Assembly (NCBI RefSeq): GCF_002252525.1
Contig: NZ_NNRM01000012.1
Span: 161,501-225,500, forward strand
Source of the DNA: Brucella pseudogrignonensis
GTDB taxonomy: Bacteria; Pseudomonadota; Alphaproteobacteria; Rhizobiales; Rhizobiaceae
DNA length: 64,000 nucleotides
Direction of reading: 5' to 3'
Part shown: one piece after another, positions 58,794-64,000 of the stretch
Layout of the letters: every line of letters begins with the position of its first letter
How positions within the stretch are numbered: the stretch's first letter is position 1
Made by a program: the position numbers and the translations under genes
Notes under the pieces: generated by a model
Databases searched by the model: none
The model's input: the letters and a program-made list of their open reading frames with translations, nothing else
What the model was told of the DNA's origin: nothing

Positions 58794-58836
58794 ATGTTGA
58801 CTCTATCAACATTCAGTATATTGATAGAGTCAACAT
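58794..58836. promoter_or_regulatory. Perfect 16-bp inverted repeat upstream of the MarR-GNAT gene
   Basis: ATGTTGACTCTATCAA (58794-58809), an 11-base spacer CATTCAGTATA, then TTGATAGAGTCAACAT (58821-58836). The arms are exactly complementary over 16 bases. It ends 30 bases before the start codon of a MarR-type gene. It contains a TTGACT step, so the operator and promoter may overlap. Very likely a MarR-family operator (inference). Confidence 0.8.
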
Positions 58837-58866
58837 AACAGGCGACGTGCAAAGGCAGATGCGGGT

Positions 58867-59796
58867 ATGACACTCAATCAAAATCAGGACGATATTAGCA
58901 AGCTGCGCGCTTTCAACCGCGTCTATACGCGTCGCTTAGGCCTACTCAACGCTCATCTCGACAAGAGCCCGTTCACGCTCACTGAAGCGCGCATTCTCTA
59001 CGAGATCGCACATCGGGCCATGCCGACTGCCGCAGACGTCATGCGCGTTCTCGGGCTTGATCGTGGTCAGCTCAGCAGAACGCTGAAACGATTTGCTGAA
59101 CGTGGCTTGCTGGAAACATCGCAGCACCCTGATGGTGGCCGTAGCCGTCCGATTGAACTGACCGACGCAGGGCGAAAAGCCTATTCGGCACTCGAAAGCA
59201 ACACCTGCAAGGCTGTCGGTGGGCTACTCGACGAACTGCATCCGGACCAGCGCACCAATCTGGTGGCTGCCGCAGGCACCATCATGCGCATATTCGATGA
59301 GGATCACCGTCCGGAAGCGAAGCTACGAGACTTGCAGGCTGGCGACCTCGGCTGGATCATCCATAGGCAAGCTGTGCTTTACACCAAAGAATATGGCTGG
59401 AACCACGAATATGAAGCACTCGTCGCCCGTATTCTTGCCGACTACATTGAATCCTTTGACCCAACACATGATGGAGCCTGGGTGGCTGAACTCGATGGTC
59501 GCATCATTGGCTCGGTCTTTCTGGTGCGTGGAGACCGGCCAAAGCTTGGCAAACTGCGTTTGCTTTATGTCGAGCAGGAAGCACGCGGAACAGGTGTCGG
59601 GGCGAAGCTGGTAAATGCTTGTATTGAACGCGCCCGCGCAGTCGGTGACGATCAACTCACCTTATGGACGAATAGCGTTTTGACCACAGCCCGGCGTCTC
59701 TATGAGCGGGCTGGATTCCAGCTTGTCGACGAAGCACCGCACCATTCGTTCGGCGTTGATCTGATCGGGCAGACCTGGCAAATGGATCTGAAGTAA
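58867..59796 (+). CDS. MarR-GNAT fusion regulator/acetyltransferase
   Basis: A 309-residue two-domain protein. Residues about 5-150 are a MarR winged helix (LTEARILYEIAHRAMPTAADVMRVLGLDRGQLSRTLKRFAERGLLETSQHPDGGRSRPIELTDAG). Residues about 160-309 are a GNAT acetyltransferase (LRLLYVEQEARGTGVGAKLVNACIERARAVGDDQLTLWT, with the acetyl-CoA loop EARGTGVG). Such fusions are known in Proteobacteria, with small-molecule or amine targets. The acetyl acceptor is unknown. A perfect 16-bp inverted repeat lies just upstream, a candidate autoregulatory site. It converges on rpsP. Confidence 0.88.
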   Translation: MTLNQNQDDISKLRAFNRVYTRRLGLLNAHLDKSPFTLTEARILYEIAHRAMPTAADVMRVLGLDRGQLSRTLKRFAERGLLETSQHPDGGRSRPIELTDAGRKAYSALESNTCKAVGGLLDELHPDQRTNLVAAAGTIMRIFDEDHRPEAKLRDLQAGDLGWIIHRQAVLYTKEYGWNHEYEALVARILADYIESFDPTHDGAWVAELDGRIIGSVFLVRGDRPKLGKLRLLYVEQEARGTGVGAKLVNACIERARAVGDDQLTLWTNSVLTTARRLYERAGFQLVDEAPHHSFGVDLIGQTWQMDLK

Positions 59797-59826
59797 AATC
59801 ATACAGACCTTAAATCAGAACATAAA

Positions 59827-59856
59827 AAAAAGCGGCGGATTGCTCCGCCGCTTTTT
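59827..59856. terminator. Bidirectional terminator between MarR-GNAT and rpsP
   Basis: AAAAAGCGGCGGA, loop TTGC, TCCGCCGCTTTTT: a perfect 13-bp stem with A and T runs, shared by the two convergent genes. Confidence 0.9.
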
Positions 59857-59877
59857 CCATTCGCAATGTGCGAAAGA

Positions 59878-60294
59878 CTATTCGCTTGCAGCTTCTTCAG
59901 CTGGAGCAGCTGCTGCGGCAGCAGCGGCTTCTGCTTCAGCTGCAGCCTTTGCAGCTGCATCTTCTTCAGCCTGCTTGGCAAGAGCGAGACGCTCCTGAGC
60001 CTTCTTACCTGGCAGACCCTTGGTCAGGTTGCTGCGTTCTTCACGCTTTGCAAGACCGGCCTGATCAAGGAAGCGAAGAACGCGATCGGTTGGCTGTGCG
60101 CCCTGTGCAATCCAATGCTGGATGCGGTCAGCGTCGAGCTTTACGCGTTCAGCGTCTTTAGCAAGCATTGGGTTCCATGCACCAACGGTTTCGATGAAAC
60201 GGCCGTCGCGTGGGCTGCGAGCGTCAGCAACAACAACGTGGTAGTAAGGACGCTTCTTGGAGCCAGCGCGGGCGAGACGGATCTTAAGAGCCAT
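59878..60294 (-). CDS. rpsP: 30S ribosomal protein S16 with Ala-rich C-terminal tail
   Basis: A 138-residue S16. The core (about 1-85) is standard: [42 protein letters not shown]. The tail (about 85-138) is Ala/Glu/Lys-rich with long Ala runs, common in Alphaproteobacteria. It is the last gene of ffh-chorismate mutase-rpsP and ends at a terminator, so rimM, trmD and rplS, which usually follow, are not linked here. Confidence 0.95.
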   Translation of the reverse strand: MALKIRLARAGSKKRPYYHVVVADARSPRDGRFIETVGAWNPMLAKDAERVKLDADRIQHWIAQGAQPTDRVLRFLDQAGLAKREERSNLTKGLPGKKAQERLALAKQAEEDAAAKAAAEAEAAAAAAAAPAEEAASE

Positions 60295-60359
60295 TTTTTC
60301 TTTCCTTTAGACAATAGTTCTGCCCTGACGGGCAATCGGTTGAACCGCTTTTACGGTGT

Positions 60360-60671
60360 TCAGTTTCCGCTGTGATTGGCAGCGGCATGCTCATGGTGCC
60401 GAATGACTTCCTTCACGATGAAGTTCAGGAATTTTTCGGCAAAATCTGGATCGAGATGGGCATCAACTGCGAGGCCACGAAGGCGCTCGACCTGACGCTT
60501 CTCACGGGCTGGGTCAGCAGCAGCAAGGCCACGCTCAGCTTTCAGGACACCCACAGCCTTGGTGCAGCGAAAGCGCTCCGCAAGCATGTGGATCAGTGCT
60601 GCATCGATGTTATCGATGGACGCACGCAGTGCGAGAAGTTCAGCAGGTACAGTGTTCTGTTCGTCAGCCAT
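60360..60671 (-). CDS. Chorismate mutase (AroQ type)
   Basis: A small helical mutase of 103 residues that converts chorismate to prephenate for Phe and Tyr. The AroQ-type features are ELLALRASIDNIDAALIHMLAERFRCTKAVGVLKAERGLAAADPAREKRQVERLRGLA, with active-site-like Arg, Lys and Glu residues in the right order. I use the ATG at 60671; a GTG at 60680 would overlap the ffh stop by ATGA-like coupling. It lies between ffh and rpsP, a known alphaproteobacterial order. Confidence 0.85.
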   Translation of the reverse strand: MADEQNTVPAELLALRASIDNIDAALIHMLAERFRCTKAVGVLKAERGLAAADPAREKRQVERLRGLAVDAHLDPDFAEKFLNFIVKEVIRHHEHAAANHSGN

Positions 60672-60676
60672 CTTAC

Positions 60677-62236
60677 TCACTTCTTCTTCGGCAAACCGGG
60701 AAGACCGCCGCCAAGACCTGGAAGCTTAGGTCCACCTAAACCGGGCAGACCACCACCGGGAAGACCCGGCAGACCACCACCCTTGGTGAGACCCGCGGCT
60801 TCGGCCTGTTTGGCAAGTGCTTCAAGCTGCTTTGGGTCCATTTTGGAGAGATCAGGCATACCGCCCATACCGCCGAGACCACCAAGGCCCATCTTGTTGG
60901 CAAGGCCGCCCATCATCTGCTTCATCATTCCGCCCTTGCCCTTGCCCATGACTTTCATCATGTCGGCCATCTGGCGGTGCATCTTGAGAAGCTTGTTGAT
61001 GTCGGCAGCATTGGTGCCGGAACCCTTGGCAATGCGCTGCTTGCGGCTGTGCTTGAGAAGGTCGGGATTGGCGCGCTCAGCCTTGGTCATCGAGCCGATG
61101 ATGGCGAGCTGACGATCAAATACCTTGTCGTCAAGACCGGCTGCTGCAGCCTTGTCCTTCATTCCGCCCATGCCGGGCATCATGCCCATGATGCTGCCCA
61201 TACCACCGAGCTTTTTCATCTGGCCCAGCTGGTCAGCAAGATCGTTGAGATCGAACTTGCCCGACTGCATCTTCTTGGCCATCGCAGCGGCTTTTTCCGC
61301 GTCGATGTTTTCGGCAGCCTTTTCGACGAGCGAAACAATGTCGCCCATGCCCAGAATTCGGTCGGCAATGCGCTTTGGATAGAACTCCTCAAGCGCATCC
61401 ATTTTTTCGCCGGTGGCGATCAGCTTGATCGGCTTGCCGGTGATGGCGCGCATCGAAAGGGCTGCACCGCCACGACCATCGCCATCCATACGGGTGAGAA
61501 CGATACCGGTAATACCCACGCGTTCATCAAAATTGCGCGCGAGATTAACGGCGTCCTGACCGGTGAGGCTGTCTGCCACAAGCAGGATTTCATGCGGATT
61601 GGCGGCCTTGCGGATATCCGCCATTTCCACCATCAGCGGCTCGTCGATATGCGTGCGACCAGCAGTATCGAGGATCACCACATCATGACCGCCAAGCTTT
61701 GCAGCCTGAACGGCGCGCTTGGCGATTTCAACCGGCGACTGGCCAGCGATGATCGGCAATGTATCGACAGAGGTCTGGATGCCAAGCTGACGAAGCTGTT
61801 CCTGTGCTGCCGGACGACGTGTATCGAGCGACGCCATCAACACCTTCTTGCGCTGACGTTCGGTCAAACGCTTGGAGATCTTGCCGGTTGTCGTCGTTTT
61901 ACCTGAGCCCTGCAGACCCACCATCATAATGACGACAGGTGCCGGTGCGTTCAGGTCAATCGAAACGCCTTCAGTGCCGAGCATTTCGATAAGTTCGTCA
62001 TGGACGATCTTAACGACCATCTGGCCGGGCTTGATGCTTTTCAGAATTTCTGCGCCGACTGCCTTCTCACGAACGCGATCGGTAAACGAGCGAACCACTT
62101 CCAGCGAAACGTCGGCTTCAATAAGCGCACGACGCACTTCGCGCAGCGCAGCCGTCACGTCGCTTTCAGAAAGAGCGCCGCGTCCGGTAAGGCCGTTCAG
62201 AATGGAGCCAAGACGCTCCTGAAGTGATTCAAACAT
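60677..62236 (-). CDS. ffh: Signal recognition particle protein Ffh
   Basis: The SRP GTPase, 519 residues, which targets inner-membrane proteins to the translocon with the 4.5S RNA and FtsY. The N domain is at about 1-90, then the G domain with GLQGSGKTTT and DTAGRTHIDE, and the Met-rich M domain from about 330 (MGSIMGMMPGMGGMKDK...). The C-terminus is a Gly/Leu/Pro-rich tail (GLPGLPGG-like repeats), typical of the group. The first gene of ffh-chorismate mutase-rpsP. Confidence 0.97.
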   Translation of the reverse strand: MFESLQERLGSILNGLTGRGALSESDVTAALREVRRALIEADVSLEVVRSFTDRVREKAVGAEILKSIKPGQMVVKIVHDELIEMLGTEGVSIDLNAPAPVVIMMVGLQGSGKTTTTGKISKRLTERQRKKVLMASLDTRRPAAQEQLRQLGIQTSVDTLPIIAGQSPVEIAKRAVQAAKLGGHDVVILDTAGRTHIDEPLMVEMADIRKAANPHEILLVADSLTGQDAVNLARNFDERVGITGIVLTRMDGDGRGGAALSMRAITGKPIKLIATGEKMDALEEFYPKRIADRILGMGDIVSLVEKAAENIDAEKAAAMAKKMQSGKFDLNDLADQLGQMKKLGGMGSIMGMMPGMGGMKDKAAAAGLDDKVFDRQLAIIGSMTKAERANPDLLKHSRKQRIAKGSGTNAADINKLLKMHRQMADMMKVMGKGKGGMMKQMMGGLANKMGLGGLGGMGGMPDLSKMDPKQLEALAKQAEAAGLTKGGGLPGLPGGGLPGLGGPKLPGLGGGLPGLPKKK

Positions 62237-62485
62237 CGAGTTTCCTTTTAATCCGAGAGGAGGCGTAAGGCTTCGTCAGGGATACATCGTTCTTTGATCA
62301 GACCAGTTCAAGAAGCAACCAAAGCGATACAGCACCCGAGGGCGCATCGCGCTGTCGGATGTGGACCTCCGGGATCTCTTTATACCAAATGGGTCCCGGT
62401 CGGTGGCTCGCGTTCTGAAGATCGCGGATAGATTGGGTGTGGCTTTAGGGGCTTGAGCCTGCAATGTCAAGCAAAAGGCGGGAAA

Positions 62486-62513
62486 CGGCCCCGACACAAT
62501 AGGTGCGGGGCCG
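62486..62513 (-). terminator. Stem-loop after the lactate permease gene
   Basis: CGGCCCCG (62486-62493) and CGGGGCCG (62506-62513) form a perfect 8-bp stem with a 12-base loop, followed by TTTCCC on the minus strand. A weak T run makes it a likely but not certain terminator. The gap from 62237 to the permease holds no gene. Confidence 0.55.
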
Positions 62514-62525
62514 CTTATACAGGCT

Positions 62526-64000
62526 TTATTCTGCTTGTGAACCAACAAGCGGATCACCGATGCCCATCATATAGAATCCGATCAGCAACAACGTACCTGC
62601 CAGTGTCACATAATAGATAGTCGGAATGATCGTCATGCGCATCGTCAAGCCTTCGCGACCCAACAGTCCCACAGTTGCTGAAGCAGCCACAACATTATGA
62701 ATAGCGATCATATTACCTGCTGCGGCACCCACTGACTGTCCCGCAACCATCAAAGCTCCGGAAAGTCCCAACCCTTCTGCAACACCATATTGGAATTGGC
62801 TGAGCATGAGATTCGAAACGGTATTGGAGCCCGCAAGGAACGCGCCGAGAGCACCGACGGACGGGGCGAACAACGGATAGATACTGCCTACCTCGACCGC
62901 TACCCAATCTGCCACCATCAGCGGCATACTGACCAACTCCTTTGAATTGACGCCGGAATTGATCATCACACGAACCATCGGAACCGTGAAAAGCAGAACA
63001 AAACCTGCTCCGAGCAAGGTCTTCGTACTTTCACCGAACGCCTTTGATAGTTGCGTGACAGACATGCGGTGAATGAAGAAGGTGATCAGACAGACAATAA
63101 CGAGCAATCCACCGGGCAGAAACAAGGGCGCAAAGTCACCACTTATACCTGTCTCTCCCATGATGTTGGTTGCGGCGAAAGTCACCGACTTCAAAGCATT
63201 TCCAACAGCAGGGAATGTGCGACTTACAACGAGAAACAGCGCAAGAAGTATATATGGCGCCCAGGCAAGTCCCAGCGATATCTTTCGAGATGTCAGCTCA
63301 TCGAGCTTCATCTCGACGCTGCCCATCCAGCCTTCAGGCCATTCTGACGCTGGCGCAAAATCCCAGGTTTGCTTTGGCATTAGAAATCCGGCCCGTGCTG
63401 CAAGCGTTGCGAGAGCCAGCCCCACAAGTCCCCCGATCATTGACGGAAATTCAGCACCCAGAAACACAGCGCTGAGAACATAAGGAATAGTGAATGCAAA
63501 CGCTGCAAAAATGGCGAAAGGCAAGATAGCGAGCCCTTCAGTCCAAGAACGATTTCGACCGAAGAAGCGTGTCATGATGACAACGAGGAAAAGTGGCATG
63601 AAAGTCCCACAAACTGCATGCAGGATGGCCACTTCCGAAGTTATGATGTGAAAGAAATGTTCCCAGTTCGAACCAGCGCTTTGGAGCTGCTCCGTCAATG
63701 CCTCGCGATTAAGACCCGATTGAACGCCAACAATCAATGGCGTTCCAACTGCGCCGAAAGAAACCGGGGTCGATTGAATAATAAGACCGAATGTGACTGC
63801 AGCAAGTGCTGGAAAGCCAACGGCAACCATTAACGGGGCGACAACAGCAGCAGGCGTCCCAAAGCCAGATGCCCCTTCGATGAATGAACCGAAAAGCCAG
63901 GCAATCAGAAACACTTGAATGCGTCGATCAGGACTGATTTGTGCGAAACCGGAACGGATCGCAGAAATGCCACCCGAATGTTTCAATGTATTGAGCAGCA
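62526..64000 (-). CDS. lldP: L-lactate permease family transporter, 5' end missing
   Basis: A lactate permease (LctP/LldP family) inner-membrane symporter, cut at its N-terminus by the window edge. About 490 residues are visible against roughly 550-570 in the family. Motifs seen are [39 protein letters not shown], and the second-half [24 protein letters not shown] and [17 protein letters not shown]. The frame continues through base 63998 with no start codon of the right kind before the edge. Lactate or glycolate uptake is expected. Confidence 0.88.
   Translation of the reverse strand, partial: LLNTLKHSGGISAIRSGFAQISPDRRIQVFLIAWLFGSFIEGASGFGTPAAVVAPLMVAVGFPALAAVTFGLIIQSTPVSFGAVGTPLIVGVQSGLNREALTEQLQSAGSNWEHFFHIITSEVAILHAVCGTFMPLFLVVIMTRFFGRNRSWTEGLAILPFAIFAAFAFTIPYVLSAVFLGAEFPSMIGGLVGLALATLAARAGFLMPKQTWDFAPASEWPEGWMGSVEMKLDELTSRKISLGLAWAPYILLALFLVVSRTFPAVGNALKSVTFAATNIMGETGISGDFAPLFLPGGLLVIVCLITFFIHRMSVTQLSKAFGESTKTLLGAGFVLLFTVPMVRVMINSGVNSKELVSMPLMVADWVAVEVGSIYPLFAPSVGALGAFLAGSNTVSNLMLSQFQYGVAEGLGLSGALMVAGQSVGAAAGNMIAIHNVVAASATVGLLGREGLTMRMTIIPTIYYVTLAGTLLLIGFYMMGIGDPLVGSQAE

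Noticed and set aside
62237-62525. Possible small RNA or 4.5S RNA next to ffh
   Set aside because: I looked for the conserved 4.5S apical motif and saw none; only a terminator-like stem is present.

Overview
The window is chromosomal DNA of an alphaproteobacterium of the Brucellaceae. Many proteins read like Brucella/Ochrobactrum orthologues: the PrpA-type hydroxyproline epimerase, an ATP synthase beta chain with an Ala/Lys/Pro-rich N-terminal extension, HtpX, and a large NAD-glutamate dehydrogenase. The intergenic gaps carry repeats of the Rhizobiales RIME type. The Ochrobactrum side of the family fits best, but this is judged from memory of protein sequences and not from a database search. 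I see no tRNA or rRNA gene, CRISPR array, insertion sequence or prophage. It is mostly core and metabolic genome.

Layout. 1-7.1 kb: end of a polyprenyl synthase (ispA), a divergent HxlR regulator/MFS pair, ispG, 3-hydroxybutyrate dehydrogenase (bdhA), and a DeoR regulator/MFS pair. 7.1-18.4 kb: pyruvate carboxylase, then two paralogous branched-chain amino acid binding proteins and a livHMGF operon ending in a small membrane protein; all on the minus strand. 18.7-21.9 kb: hydroxyproline epimerase and an FAD amino acid dehydrogenase, divergent from a GntR regulator. 22.3-28.0 kb: a MarR regulator and the F1 ATP synthase operon atpHAGDC. 28.3-38 kb: DUF4345 protein, priA, transaldolase, a RecF/OLD-like ATPase with a damaged start, lptE, leuS, yggS, a FUSC-like protein and usg. 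38-51 kb: acs with a hairpin-rich leader, sdhAF4-like gene, htpX, rsmB, a heparinase-family gene, purH, glpK, glpF and a UMF1-type MFS gene. 51-64 kb: the large glutamate dehydrogenase, a lemA-TPM-TPM operon, a MarR-GNAT gene behind a perfect 16-bp inverted repeat, rpsP, chorismate mutase, ffh, and a lactate permease cut by the window end.

Metabolic theme. The window is rich in entry points for amino acids and small carbon compounds: branched-chain amino acids (liv), hydroxyproline (prpA), glutamate (gdh), glycerol (glpFK), acetate (acs), lactate (lldP) and 3-hydroxybutyrate (bdhA). Pyruvate carboxylase supplies anaplerosis and the ATP synthase conserves energy.

Most unusual observations: a LivG ATPase fused to a helix-hairpin-helix module and a basic tail; three consecutive perfect hairpins in the acs leader; a strong MarR operator; a RIME copy with an internal 25-bp palindrome missing from its sister copy; an AAA ATPase whose Walker A coding lies upstream of any usable start codon; and rpsP separated from the usual rimM-trmD-rplS genes. 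No clearly new multi-gene system is present.
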